Assembly: GCF_037975245.1 (NCBI RefSeq)
Contig: NC_092577.1
Coordinates: 13,819,013 to 13,883,012 of the forward strand
Length of the DNA: 64,000 bases
Direction of reading: 5' to 3'
Origin: Apostichopus japonicus
Lineage: Eukaryota > Echinodermata > Holothuroidea > Aspidochirotida > Stichopodidae
Below are positions 13,201 to 25,600 of this stretch, one piece after another. The first letter of the stretch is position 1. Each line of letters begins with the position of its first letter. The notes under the pieces were generated by a model that was not told where the DNA came from, ran no database searches, and saw only the letters and a program-made list of their open reading frames with translations. A program made the translations under genes and the position numbers.

Positions 13201-16200
13201 GGGGCCTTCATCTACATCTAGAACATCAGTATCAGGCACTTCTGTTTCTAAGGAATCAAGTACAACATCTGTAACCGGTACAAGTCTTACAGCGACTTCA
13301 CATGAAACTACATCAGTATCTGAAACAAGTCCCGAATCCACTCCAGGACCTTCATCTACATCTGGAACTTCAGTAACAGGCACTTCTATTTCTAAGGAAT
13401 CAAGTACAACATTTGTAACTGGTACAAGTCCTACAGTGACTTCACATGAAACTACATCAGTATCTGAAACAAGTCCCGAATCCACTCCAGGACCTTCATC
13501 TACATCTGGAACATCAGTATCAGGCACTTCTGTTTCTAAAGAACAAAGTACAACATCTGTAACCGGAACAAGTCCAACAGTGACTTCACATGTAGAAAGT
13601 ACATCAGTATCTGAAACAAGTCCTGAATCCACTCCAGGATTTTCATCTACATCTGGAACATCAGTATCAGGCATTTCTGTTTCTAAAGAACAAAGTACAA
13701 CATCTGTAACTGGTACAAGTCCAACAGTGACTTCACATGAAACTACATCAGTATCTGAAACAAGTCCTGAATCCACTCCAGGATTTTCCTCTACATCTGG
13801 AACATCAGTATCAGGCATTTCTGTTTCTAAAGAACAAAGTACAACATCTGTAAATGGTACAAGTCCAACAGTGACTTCACATGAAACTACATCAGTATCT
13901 GAAACAAGTCCTGAATCCACTCCAGGACCTTCATCTACATCTGGAACTTCAGTAACAGGCACTTCTGCTTCTAAGGAACCAAGTACATCATCTGTAACTG
14001 GTACAAGTCCTACAGGGACTTCACATGAAACTACATCAGTATCTGAAACAAGTCCTGAATCCACTCCAGGATTTCCCTCTACATCTGGAACATCAGTATC
14101 AGGCATTCCTGTTTCTAAAGAACAAAGTACAGCATCTGTAACCGGTACAAGTCCTACAGTGACTTCACATGAAACTACATCAGTATCTGAAACAAGTCCC
14201 GAATCCACTCCAGGACCTTCATCTACATCTGGAACTTCAGTAACAGGCACTTCTGTTTCTAAGGATCCAAGTACATCATCTGTAACCGGTACAAGTCCTA
14301 CAGGGACTTCACATGAAACTACATCAGTATCTGAAACAAGTCCCGAATCCACTCCAGGACCTTCATCTATATCTGGAACATCAGTATCAGGCACTTCTGT
14401 TTCTAAAGAACCAAGCACAACATCTGTAACTGGTACAAGTCCTACTGGGACTTCACATGAAACTACATCAGTATCTGAAACAAGTCCCGAATCCACTCCA
14501 GGATTTTCATCTACATCTGGAACATCAGTATCAGGCATTTCTGTTTCTAAAGAACAAAGTACAACATCTGTAACCAGTACAAGTCCAACAGTGACTTCAC
14601 ATGTAGAAAGTACATCAGTATCTGAAACAAGTCCTGAATCCACTCCAGGATTTTCATCTACATCTGGAACATCAGTATCAGGCATTTCTGTTTCTAAAGA
14701 ACAAAGTACAACATCTGTAACTGGTACAAGTCCAACAGTGACTTCACATGAAACTACATCAGTATCTGAAACAAGTCCTGAATCCACTCCAGGACCTTCA
14801 TCTACATCTGGAACTTCAGTAACAGGCACTTCTGTTTCTAAGGAACCAAGTACATCATCTGTAACCGGTACAAGTCCTACAGGGACTTCACATAAAACTA
14901 CATCAGTATCTGAAACAAGTCCTGAATCCACTCCAGGATTTCCCTCTACATCTGGAACATCAGTATCAGGCATTCCTGTTTCTAAAGAACAAAGTACAAC
15001 ATCTGTAACCGGTACAAGTCCTACAGTGACTTCACATGAAACTACATCAGTATCTGAAACAAGTCCCGAATCCACTCCAGGACCTTCATCTACATCTGGA
15101 ACTTCAGTAACAGGCACTTCTGTTTCTAAGGAACCAAGTACAACATCTGTAACCAGTACAAGTCCTACAGTGACTTCACATGAAATTACATCAGTATCTA
15201 AAACAAGTCCCGAATCTACTCCAGGACCTTCATCTACATCTGGGACATCAGTATCAGGCACTTCAGTTTCTAAGGAACCAAGTACAACATCTGTAACCGG
15301 TACAAGTCCCACAGTGACTTCACATGAAACTACATCAGTAACTGAAACAAGTCCTGAATCCACTCCAGGATTTTCATCTACATCTAGAACATCAGTATCA
15401 GACACTTCTGTTTCTAAGGAATCAAGTACAACATCTGTAACCGGTACAAGTCCTACTGGGACATCACTTGTAGAAAGTACATCAGTATCTGAAACAAGTC
15501 CGGAATCCACTCCAGGACCTTCATCTACATCTGGAACATCAGTTTCAGGCACTTCTGTTTCTAAGGAACCAAGTACAACATCTGTAACCGGTACAAGTCC
15601 TACTCAAACTTCAGAAAGAACAACTTCGACAGTATCTGATACTTCTGTTGTCAGTGGTACAAGTTTAACCGATACAACACAGGAACACAGCTCATCACTA
15701 TCAGGAACACCGCTCCCATCTCATGGCCTCACATCTTTTAGCAGTTCTTCTGCCACTGTTGGTGTCACAAGATTGACCTCAAAATCTCCATCATCAGTTT
15801 TGGATACATCAAAATCTCCCACATCGGTGTCAAGTACATCTGTATCTCAAGAGCCAAGTACCACATCTCTATCTAGTGTTAGTCCTGAAATGACATCTGT
15901 TAGTGGCACAAGCCCATCATCAACACAAGTACACACTACATCATTTTCTACAAAATCTGCTACATCAGTTTCGGGCACACCTAAGCCAGAAGGATCCACT
16001 ATTTCTGTGTCAGAGTCTGATACTTCCCCAGAAGCAATGTCATCCAAAGACTTTTCAAAATCTTCTTCATCCATTACTTCACATTACAATACAATATCTG
16101 CTAGTACCAGGTCTTCATATGACAGCATATCAATAACATCTTCTCAGAGTGCATCATCTTTTTCAAAAGGTGTGTCTGAAAGTACAGGAGGTAGTTCATC

Positions 16201-16481
16201 TTCTCCTGTCACCAAACACAGGCCTTCTGCCCCAGGGACATTCTCAGAGACAATCTATACCTCTGCTCAGACTTCTCATAGTCTTTCCCAATCCTCACCC
16301 AGTATTGACAGTACCACGCTGACTGCTTGGTCCCCTTCTTCCATATCACCCATGACAGACTTCTCCAGTAGTAGTGAAAGTACAAGTCTCACCTCAACTC
16401 GCAAAAGTTCTTCTGAGTTGTCCAAAGAGTCCTCTACTTCCCTCTCCCCCTCATCATCTTCTGTTAGCCACTCTCCATCAG
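1..16481 (+). CDS. Giant PTS (mucin) exon, 5' end outside window
   Basis: This is one uninterrupted reading frame (codons start at position 2) of about 5,490 residues, rich in Ser, Thr, Pro, Val and Glu. That composition is typical of a mucin domain that receives dense O-glycans in the Golgi. The frame is already open at position 1, so the TTG at 44 is not a real start. Most of it is three arrays of a 48-residue repeat with the conserved pieces TSHETTSVSETSP, STPGPSSTSG and SVSKEPSTTSV, separated by two interludes at about 4298-5745 and 11705-13152. Residues coded after about 15600 are non-repetitive and Ser-rich. The exon ends at CAG|GTATGA in phase 1. The frame runs another 172 nt into the intron, where the predicted residues become hydrophobic and unlike the rest, which supports the splice site. 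Only four cysteines occur, all in the interludes. Such single giant PTS exons are known from MUC5B and MUC16. Confidence 0.88.
4298..5745 (+). repeat. Non-48-mer interlude, copy A
   Basis: This is a Ser/Thr/Pro/Val-rich coding stretch that breaks the 48-residue array. It begins with a junction containing QTSERTTSTVS, and the same junction also ends the last array near 15605. Its second half holds two tandem copies of a 99-residue (297-bp) unit, each starting with TTTTEECETTT. Cysteine codons are at 5156 and 5453. The whole interlude is repeated 7,407 bp downstream. Confidence 0.85.
5746..11704 (+). repeat. 48-residue coding repeat array 2
   Basis: About 41 units lie here, more diverse than array 1. 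Sub-types include GFPSTSG or GFSSTSG in place of GPSSTSG, SVTGTS in place of SVSGTS, and shortened units reading SGLSSGTSV. About 720 bp from 7065 recur 1,002 bp later (from 8067) with few substitutions. The last part, from about 9,400, resembles array 1 again, so arrays 1 and 2 have exchanged sequence. Confidence 0.88.
11705..13152 (+). repeat. Non-48-mer interlude, copy B
   Basis: This is a near-perfect copy of the interlude at 4298-5745, including both 99-residue units and both cysteine codons (12563 and 12860). The identical stretch runs beyond the interlude on each side into the 48-residue repeats, giving a duplicated block of about 2.2 kb. Confidence 0.88.
13153..15605 (+). repeat. 48-residue coding repeat array 3
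   Basis: About 17 units lie here. Several read SHVESTSVSE in place of SHETTSVSE, which lengthens the unit by one codon; a related LVESTSVSE form occurs near 15470. The array ends at QTSERTTSTVS near 15605. After that the coding sequence is Ser-rich and non-periodic up to the exon end. Confidence 0.87.
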
Positions 16482-18105
16482 GTATGACAAATCTTTGCTT
16501 TTTAACTACAGAGATTATTTTAATTATTCATAATTGCTCCTTTCAGATGATTTTTGTCAGGTATAAGTTGTTAAAGGTGGTTCTAATTTACAATATTTTG
16601 TTTCATATTTTGTTTTTCTCCTCTTTTGAGAGTCATAATGACCTAGGTGATTGAAAATAGTTTTAAGATTCTTGTTGCTGTTATCTTATTTTGAGAATTT
16701 TGAGATTCTTTTACAGCCAACAAGTGATGGTCTACAAATCAAATCTGACCTGTGAAAGATTTCAATCTGACCAATGAGAGCTTCTCTGCCCACTTTATTG
16801 CAATGATTATATATATAGTCCCCCTAGTTCTGTAGGCTTGAGCGCCATATCATAAACTGAGCCTTTCATGTGCACGTTGTTTGATCCATGTTTAGTGTGA
16901 CTTTAGTTCTCTCTGGCCTGCTGCCCCAACCGAGTTTCTCTCTGGCCAATGCATTCAAGTGTAGTAGTAACCCTTTGTTGTGTTCTGATATAATTACAAT
17001 CTTATTTCCATATGTAGTGTAGTCACAGCAATATCACATAATTTGCCATCATTCAATTCTGTAGCCTCAGCAAGTCATTAGAAAGTTACATCTTTATAAA
17101 CTTGACTGACCTCTCTTCCACTGTAACCAATTTCATTGTGGTGGTTTGGGTGATCATACAATCATAAACCATTATCAACAGGACTGCCATTCTGTTTCAA
17201 CATCTTCATTACATCTTTGGAAAGCCAGCAAATGTATGGTTTCATCATGTAAAGGAGCACTGATGCACTCCATCAAACAGTGGCACTGCAGCTGCAAAAT
17301 CACTTGGTATGAGACAGCAGCCACAAAATATGTCCCAGGCAGCCTGGCTGCAGTGAAGCTGCAGTCCCTACTTTTGACACAATGCCTGGTACACATGTTT
17401 AATGTGAAAAGACCACAGGAATTATTCTGTCAATATCTGTGGAATATAGTTTATACAATGATAACATTGTATATTAAGTAACATGCAGATCACTGGAGTT
17501 GAATGTTAGAGATATGGTCTCTGTAGCAAAGTATGCCTTGTTAGTTTAGTGAAGGAGCATCTTCATCGGATTAAGACATTCGAGCGTCGAAGGTTTGTAT
17601 AACATATCACCTTTCAATGTGTGCTTTCAAATAACAGTTCTGAAGAGCATGATATAGTCAGGTTAAACTTAGTTCACCAAAATCAGGAGGTAGAATTATT
17701 TTTCAAATTCATATCAAACTAATAGTACTTTGCATTATTTTACAGCTAATCTTGATTGTTTCTGCAATATACTGTCTAACCTGTGGGATAATATAAGAAC
17801 ATCATCATGATACAATTGGAATTTCATCACAGTTTGATGTTGTTTTGCTTTTTTTTTTTTTTAATTCATAGTGTCAGTGGAAGGATTCAATCCATGGAAC
17901 AAGTCCACTCATATAGCTAAAGTTTAGATTTGAGGATATGATGGTTGCTATGTTGTACCATCATCAATGTTAAACATATATTTTGCCACATACTTTTTCC
18001 ATAGTTACAGAGTAATTTAAAGTTTTTTTTTCTCATTTCTTTACTTTATTCAAGTTTGTGTAATTTCCCAGGCAATTTATTTGTTTTTCTTTTCTTTGCT
18101 TACAG
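16482..18105 (+). other. Intron (1,624 bp)
   Basis: The intron is bounded by CAG|GTATGA and TTGCTTACAG, with a long T-rich tract before the acceptor. It holds AT-rich sequence with poly-T runs. I recognise no gene or repeat family in it. The largest open frame (17146-17481) shows no domain and no mucin-like composition. Confidence 0.7.
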
Positions 18106-18159
18106 TTAAGACTACCACCATGATGACCAGTAGTCCTACCACTACCATCAGCAATACAA
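18106..18159 (+). CDS. 54-nt PTS linker exon
   Basis: This small exon codes for about 18 residues (KTTTMMTSSPTTTISNT) of mucin-like composition. It lies between a strong acceptor (pyrimidine tract, then TTACAG) and a strong donor (A|GTAAGT). It enters and leaves in phase 1, like every other exon here. It joins the giant repeat exon to the first CysD exon. It could be skipped without changing the frame. Three features support it: splice sites, phase and composition. It has no start or stop of its own. Confidence 0.75.
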
Positions 18160-19497
18160 GTAAGTTTTCTTTTATATTATTCATATATAATATCAAGTAC
18201 ATGTGCTTTTTGCAACAGTTTTCTAACTATATTTGATAGACTGATTTCGTCTTAAAGAAGGGTGGCTTTTATGGTGTGCCAAAACACTGATTCATTCCTA
18301 GTTTATCTTTATAAATAAAGCACCAAACAAAACTTATTCATACCATAAACAAGCATTTTGACTAGTAATACTAGGATAAAGGGTATACAAAGTATATGTT
18401 ATGTATCTCCTCAAGTTGCCTCACAGAAACCTGGATGTCACCATTGTAAGATTTGACATAGGCAAATCACAAAACTGACTCCATGGTCGGCATCAAAGGG
18501 ATGTCAGCTCAAATGAAGTATGGGCTGCATTCTGTTTATTTACATAAGTTTCATACTATGGTGCTTCTCTTAAAAAGTTACCCAGCCCCTCTTACACTCC
18601 CCCAACCCCCCTCCACCCATCAGAACAGAGAAAGGCTAAAGAAATTCCCTTGGAACTTGGTCTTAACCTTCTTACATTATTCAAGTTGTGACTATGTTAC
18701 TATAGTGTTTTTCTGACAACTATTTGACCAACTGGTTTGACTTAACTGACTATGGACTCTGCTGACCATTGGTGTGAAGTTATTTCCTTTAACGAATGTA
18801 GAAGTAAAGGTGGGGAATGAGAGGTCTATATATTATTTTATTCCTGAATTAGACAGGTTTAGAGCACTCATCCAAGCAAACAGTCCACCTTAATTTGCTG
18901 CTTGAAGCTAACAAATCTTAGACTAACTTCAATTCTAGCATCATGAATGTATATTTATCACCTTTTGGTGACATTATTTTGTTCTTGTTTTAAGTTTACT
19001 ACTTTTGTTTTTTCTTTCTTTTTCTTTTGTAAAATGAATCATCAGTTTCCTTTTATCAACTGCATGATTGTCAGGCCTGCCTATAGAAAAAGCCCTCCTC
19101 AAATTCACTGATAATTTGTTACTTGACAGCATAAACTACCCAAATACTGCCATTAGGATTCATCCATGAGCACACCTAATTAATTGACCAGTCACCTGTA
19201 TAATTGTAAATACAATTGCTCAAATGGCCAGCACTACATTTCTGTGTGTGAAGACAAGTTTGGCTTGACCACTGAAATAGTACACTATGTGTTTGATCAT
19301 GAATTTGTTCAGAGGAGCATTCAGTATGGCTAGTATTACCAACTCTGGTTGATATTCAATCACCCCTGTTTTTGTCCAAAAATAGGGGACTCGGGTGGTA
19401 CTTGCTATGGTCAGGAAAGATCATAATGTGAAATAGGAGTGAAATAAATGGTCCACTGATTAATTAAGCCAAATGATATCTTAATCTCATATTGCAG
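18160..19497 (+). other. Intron (1,338 bp)
   Basis: The intron runs between A|GTAAGT and CATATTGCAG. Its only notable content is the interspersed repeat at about 19155-19360, listed separately. The rest is AT-rich with nothing recognisable. Confidence 0.7.
19155..19360 (-). repeat. Interspersed repeat, copy 1
   Basis: The reverse complement of this stretch aligns with about 52485-52690 at roughly 75-80 percent identity by eye. Shared stretches include GGTCAAGCCAAA, CACATAGTG and ACAAATTCATGA. Two diverged copies in opposite orientation within two introns of one gene suggest an old transposable element. I cannot name the family. Confidence 0.55.
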
Positions 19498-19839
19498 CTC
19501 CTTTGTGCTACAGAGAAGTTTGCGAATATTCAGATTGGCACAGCGACGAAGACTTCAATGGAAATGTTATTACAAATCTGACTTTCCAAGAGACAGAGCT
19601 TATCTCAGACCTTACTGAAATTTACATTGACATTTGTACTGAACCGCGTGAAATAGAATGCAGAAAAGTTGACACCGAAGAAGATTTCTCTTCTACCGGC
19701 GAAGAAGTACACTGCGACACAACTGATGGACTTACTTGTACTAACAATCCTAATACGACCACTCATTGCTCTGACTATGAGATTAGGGTAGAATGTTGCA
19801 GACAGGTGGAAGTTCCTTGTACATCTCCACCATCCTCAC
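19498..19839 (+). CDS. CysD domain exon 1 (degenerate WxxW)
   Basis: The exon codes for 114 residues: a CysD domain (about 3-104) and a very short Pro/Ser end. CysD modules of gel-forming mucins are small, disulfide-stabilised globules thought to join mucin chains non-covalently and to set gel pore size. All ten family cysteines are present, with the landmarks IECRK, DGLTC and DYEIRVECC. The first Trp of the WxxW motif is Tyr (YSDW), so the usual C-mannosylation target is lost. The final spacing CC-x6-C is longer than in its neighbours, where it is mostly x3 or x4. Acceptor ATTGCAG and donor CAC|GTAAGT are both in phase 1. An apparent TTG start at 19503 is only a frame-opening codon. Confidence 0.87.
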
Positions 19840-22119
19840 GTAAGTTTTCGTATCACACAGCTGTCGATCATCATGTCAATAGGACATGCTGTCGGGCTAA
19901 TGTGATCATAAAACAATTCAAACAATACGTAGAATTAAAAGAAAGATATGATTCTGTGAAGTATTATTTTCAACCTTTCCCATGTACACTTTTTTTATGT
20001 AAGAACTGGCAATGACATTTTGTCACTCTAAAAACCTTTTGAATTGTAATATGCTTGCCCAATTGCTTATTCCAATGCTGAAACAGGTAAGTTTTCATTT
20101 GATTTGTGACAAAACAGTTACCCTTTGAAAGATGTTTACGATACTGCTTCATTCCAAGTGTCGTAACTTTTGTTTGGTAAACGACAACAATCACTGAAGG
20201 ATTAGCAAATCTTATTTTGCAATTCAGTTTTTACTTGGGTGTATATAAAGAACAGGTAAGTTTCAGTGAAATTGTGGAATTATGATTTTTGAATTCAGTA
20301 TTGCTTGTTAATTTGTGTATGTATTCACATGCCACAAGTTAAATGGTCGTTTGAAATGCCTACTCCATCTTGACTTTAGTTTGAGTTATAAGTTCTGTAA
20401 TGATTCGAAAAGGCACATGAGTCAATCTCAACTGTATCCGCATATCTGTGGCTTCAGTCGTAAATGCCCATATTTTTTAGTATACTGACAAGTAATCAGT
20501 CTCTATATCTATCACGGCGACGCGAGCTGACATTGGGATTTATTGTCACTCCATATAAAAAAAAAATCACTTGGTCAGTTTTTATACCATGTTGAAATGA
20601 ATTTTTTAGCAGTGATGCAAAAGCCTTTGTATTTGACGGAATTGCATGTATGAACGTAAAGATCCAAACATAGATTTGCTCCACGTTCAGTGCAGGATGC
20701 ATCTCACAAAGTGACGTTGCCTCAGTCGTAGCCAGTGTTGTAAAAGACATGCACTGATCCACACGGTTCATTTAATCATCAAGTTGCATTCGCCAAGGAC
20801 TCTGAGTGCTATAGCTCAACGATCGCAATAAAAATCTTTTCTAAATGAAAGGTAAAAAAATTACTGAGTATTCCTCTTGCATGCTTGTTTTCCTGTACAT
20901 GTCTTTGATATTTATTAGTGTCAGGGTAGAATCAAGAGTGCATCTCAAACATGCACTGCTTCGTTCATTTCTCGTAGACTGAACTATGTGCCAATTTTTA
21001 TCTCCCATAGACTGCAATGTGTGTTAAATGTAAATTCCCATAGAAGGCAATATTTGTTTAAATTTTATCTCCCATTGACTGCAGCATGTGTTAAATTAAA
21101 TCTCCCATAAACAGCAGCATGTTTTAATTTATTCTCCCATTGATGGCAATGAGTCTAAAAAATTAAATCTTCCATCTTTTGTTTTTATGCAAAATTGCAT
21201 CTGTTTGTGTGTAATAGTATTCCATAGCTCCCTCATGAATTACATTTATAAGATGAAGGTAGATATGATAAAGGTACAGTAGATAAGATGAAGCATATAA
21301 GATAAAGGTAGATAAATTTGGTTCTGAGGTGGCCTTTTGCCTCCCCCCTCTGCCACTGGTACACAGACCAAAAATGGCTACCAACAATGTTAACAATCAA
21401 GTATATTTCCTTGGTTTTTTTTTGATAATCTGGCCATATTTTTAGAATTCAAACACGAAAGAATTCTTTTAAAAAAAAGTAGCAATTTTTGCAGCAGGTT
21501 AAAATCTGGAGGTAATGCATATGGTTATGTGAATGAAACTCCTAAAGGCCATATGTATCTGCCCCAAGTGAAAGCAGGTTAAGAACTGCTTTTAGTTTTT
21601 AAAAGTGTTTTCCACGGGGGCTCCGATCCTCCAAATTATTGTGAGCCATTTGGTGAAGAGGTACATTAGACAATTAAGTACCTCAGTGTTCATAAATAGT
21701 TATGTGTGTCAATAACGTGGTTGTTCAAAAGTTGAGCTTGGGTGATCTGACAGTCTTGTATATTTGGGGGTATCATTGATGATCTTTAAATGTGCTGAAT
21801 TATAATATGTTGTGGCCAACCATGAGATTCTCAAAGTCAAAACATTTTTCAAGAGCTTGGATACACGGTGAAGGTTTATGGGACTGATAAAATTATACAC
21901 CATAATTCAGAGAATTAAACTTGGTCAGAAAATTCTCATTCTGCCTTACAAATGAAGGGTAAATTGTAGCATATACAGGCCTATCATTAGTTGTTAACTT
22001 CATCTGCTGTAGTCAGTTGAAGTTTTGGAAGTAGGCATAGATAGTAGGGCAACAAGCAATTCTGTGAGTCTTTCAATGGCAGGTCTAACCAGGTTTTTTG
22101 GCATAAACATTTCTTTCAG
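19840..22119 (+). other. Intron (2,280 bp)
   Basis: The intron runs between CAC|GTAAGT and TTTCTTTCAG. It contains a short degenerate tandem repeat (20960-21175) and poly-T or poly-A runs. No coding signal is seen; the open frames near 20496-20771 and 21163-21396 match nothing recognisable. Confidence 0.68.
20960..21175 (+). repeat. Degenerate tandem repeat, about 45-50 bp unit
   Basis: About five diverged units share the core TCTCCCATAGACTGCAATGT followed by a T/A-rich stretch (for example ATCTCCCATTGACTGCAGCATG and TTCTCCCATTGATGGCAATG). It is an intronic minisatellite of unknown origin. Confidence 0.6.
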
Positions 22120-22677
22120 TGACAACAGTTCCTGAGTTCACAAGTGAATCACAAACAACATCTAATGAAGCAGAAACAACTACTCTGTATAGTGAAACAA
22201 CTACAAAGCTTACATCAACAAGTACAACATCACCACCAGTAGAAGAGACCACTGCAGAGGAGGTAACAACTTACCCACAGGAAACGCCATCTGTCACAAA
22301 CAGTCGTTCAACAACTCACTCCACAGCAGCACCGACATCACCTACAATGACAGCAACCCCAACAACCAGATCAACAGAAACACCCGAAGAGACCACAGGC
22401 CCAGAAACAACAATGGAGACTACAAAAGTCCCCACAGAGACCACCTTTAAGACAGTAGTACCTACAACTGTCTCAACAACATTTGGACATACGCCATCTG
22501 TGTCAACATCGACTGTGGTAGTTACACCATCCCCTACCACAACCCGTGGACTGGAAGAGACAACGTCGCAAGAAGAGGTGACTACATCTGGTGTAACTCT
22601 GACACCAGAGGTAACACCAACTCAGGAACAAACTACCGTTCCTTCAACTGTCACTTCACCTAGTACAACCAACCATA
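22120..22677 (+). CDS. PTS-only exon
   Basis: The exon codes for 186 residues of Thr/Ser/Pro/Glu-rich sequence with no cysteine and no exact repeat. It contains the acidic block EETTAEEV, a motif shared with the tails of several CysD exons, and a second acidic stretch EETTSQEEVTTSG near the end. The latter resembles the tail of the third CysD exon (EETTQEEEMTTSG). Acceptor CTTTCAG and donor ATA|GTAAGT are in phase 1. It is the only PTS exon inside the CysD cluster that lacks a CysD domain, so it may be a CysD exon that lost its domain or a detached tail. Confidence 0.85.
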
Positions 22678-25600
22678 GTAAGTAAGATAAGACCTAAGGA
22701 TTAGCGCCAATAGATTTATATCAAATGCAGTGCACACCAGTCTCCACTATACACATCCGGAAGACAGTCATTAATGTAATCAACCCATATATCTCATGTT
22801 AGCAGAGTATGAAATGTATTACCTAAAGTAAATCTGCATAATTGCTAATGAAGTTTCATTAAATACAACTATCAAATGGTTTGCATATGTTTTGTGTCAT
22901 GTTTCCATGCCTCCCTCTCATCTCCTCTCCCCACCCTCCCCAATTCCTCTACTAACATCCCCATCCCTGTCATTAGTGCATAGTCTTTCATTCATAGCTA
23001 CCTACCCTCCAAACCCCTAATTTTACCCAAATAATGTCAACGCTCACCAGCAACTTTTCCATCACATACCAATCAAGAACTGGAGAGCTTGTAATACTTG
23101 AACCTGTAACATTTACCTCACATGCAGGTTCATGTACATTATTTCACGTCTACCCTACCATCCTCTCCCTCCCTGCCATCCTGCCCTGTCTTCCTATGTA
23201 TGTATGACAGGGTAGTTACTTGTACCTGCACATTTAGTCCTCTAATTACCTACCTCAGGTTTATCAGCCATTTCTTTCTCCCCTCAGTATCTGCTTTCAT
23301 GGGCTAATAATAATTATCAGCCCCACTGCTGTATCCAAAACTTCCATGTTATCTATTTTTCCAAAGATTATAGACATAAAATGGTTGTACTGTAACAATT
23401 ATCAGCGATTCTTTGATGATCACTTCTTTGCCGCAACATATTTATTCATAAGAGGTATTTTTTTTAGAGATTACAGGCGTAACAGCCTCAGGGATATCTG
23501 TAAAAGCACAACATGTGACACTTAGATTTTATGTGCGAGTTAAAACAGTGCATACCAGGAAGATCGGAAACTTTCCTTTTCATATAAGTAGAGGCAGTGT
23601 ACACCTTTGCACCTTAACTTGAATAAGATGTTTGTAACTTAACTGTTTATAGACTGACATTTGATATCTGTACTTACAACCCATTATAATTCATGCACTA
23701 ATTGTATAAATTAGCTCATTCATTCATTGCAAACATGCAACTGCTATCCTATATTGATTGTGGTTTCAGTGCTGGTTTTTGAGTTGTTAAACATTTGAAC
23801 TTATATTTGGAATTGCTGTCTTAAACTCAGATCAAGAGTTTGTTTGACAATAATTCATTGACATGCTTTGCTCTCTTTTATTTTTTTATTGGCTTGGACC
23901 ATTTTTACAACTAGTTTGTCTATGATACAATATTTTAACTTCAAGGTGCATAACAGGATCTTGTTGTGACTGGGGATCAAAATATGTTGTAAGATTTTTG
24001 CAAGGAGACCTTTCAGTGCAATAAGGTTCCTTTGAGTGTGAGTTTTAAAGCAAAAATCAAGGCTACTAGGCACCATCTTATTTCCTACTTTTAATTGCCA
24101 ATATTGGCATTGCAATGTATCAAGGTAAGTCCGAGGCTGTAATAGACTTGAGGTATTGCTTATATACTGTCTGCCAGTTTTCAAGAATTCTTTAGGCTAG
24201 AGTTGAGTACTACTGTATATAGCTTCTTTTTCTTTTTGTTTAAGAGTTGATTAACAGATAATTATATTTTAGAGATGATTAAAATAGCTTACTTTTAGTG
24301 TAGAGTTGATCAATAGTTTATGTTTCATTTGGAGTTGATCAACAAGTAAGTTAAGAGTAGAGTTTGACAGTAGTTCCTAGTCAGAATACCTTTCAGGTGT
24401 TTTCTGTTTATTTTCTTGGATGTGACACACCTCATTTACAAATTGCTTTTCATGTAGTGCTTTAATTGTACTAAAAGTGTGTATCATACTTCCTTTTAAT
24501 TACTACCACTGACCATTACATTGTCTTTATGGTCAAGTTTGTAGCATATTACAAACGTTTTTAGCTTGATACTTACCTGATGCAAATAGAAACCTTGCGA
24601 GCTTGGATTTTCAATTTCATAGAAAGTTTTCTGTAATTTTTAAGCCTAATTACATTAAAAATGGTGACAGAGGTCATTTTTGGTTAGGAAAGTTAAGAAA
24701 TAATACCACAGTTTTGAATTTTAGTATCTTAAAGTGAAGGAGACAATAATTAAAAATACTTCAATGTCTGGAGGAAACCTTTTTTTCTCACTTTTTTGCA
24801 TCAAATTGTCTGGATCCACCTGGCTACAATTATCAGGAATTAGCTTATCATACATACTGCATTAGTTTAGACTTAGTTTTTAGTTTCCATTTTGCATCAC
24901 TTTGGAACAGACATAGAGTGAAGTAATTTCAAATATTTGGCAGTAGAATCAAATGTCACGTCATTATATGCATCACTATACAGTCACATCTCAACAGCTT
25001 CATCTCTCCTTCATATGGACCAGCAACTGATGCCCAATCCATCACCATTTTCAGAGCATGTCAAATAATAAAGGTTTTAGCCATTTCCATGAAGGAAATT
25101 TATCATTTTAGACACGATATTCTTTAGAAGGTAAGATTTTTAATCTTCATTATATTCTTAATTATTAACTTGTAATCATTTTGTTGTAAAATTTACTTTA
25201 TTAGTTATATACAAAAAATGCAATTAGATGTAGCTTCATAATGTTGTATTTACTAAAACAATTTATAGAGAAAATAACAGGAGAAAAGGATGTAAATTTT
25301 GGAAGAAATTTTTAAGTTTCATTACAAAGTATAGCCTCCTTAGAAGATTGTATTGGTAAGTAATACAAATATGCAATAATACATGGTTTAAGTGTTGTAT
25401 CTAACTAAACATGTTTAGAAAATTATGTGAATAAAGGATGTAGAAAAGGATGTTGGGAATGTGGAGTTTGATCATTCAAGATTATGACGAAGTATTAACC
25501 TTATTGGTCATGTTTATAGTACCATTTGAGTAGATGTAAGACCTGCTCAGTCTACCTTCCAACCCAACATGTCGATTTAATTTTAGACGAGAAAGGAAAA

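Noticed and set aside
5725-15552. Long minus-strand open frames (up to 806 codons) with DVPDVDEGPGVDSGL repeats
   Set aside because: They mirror the 48-residue plus-strand repeat. The plus frame is far longer, has normal mucin composition and ends at a good splice site.
16482-16654. Continuation of the giant frame to a TGA at 16652
   Set aside because: The residues become hydrophobic and unlike the exon, and a strong phase-1 donor lies at 16482. I read this as intron rather than as the protein's C-terminus.
19503-20015. CysD 1 as a 170-residue stand-alone protein starting at 19503
   Set aside because: The first codon is TTG, there is no signal peptide, and the part after 19839 follows a perfect donor and loses domain character.
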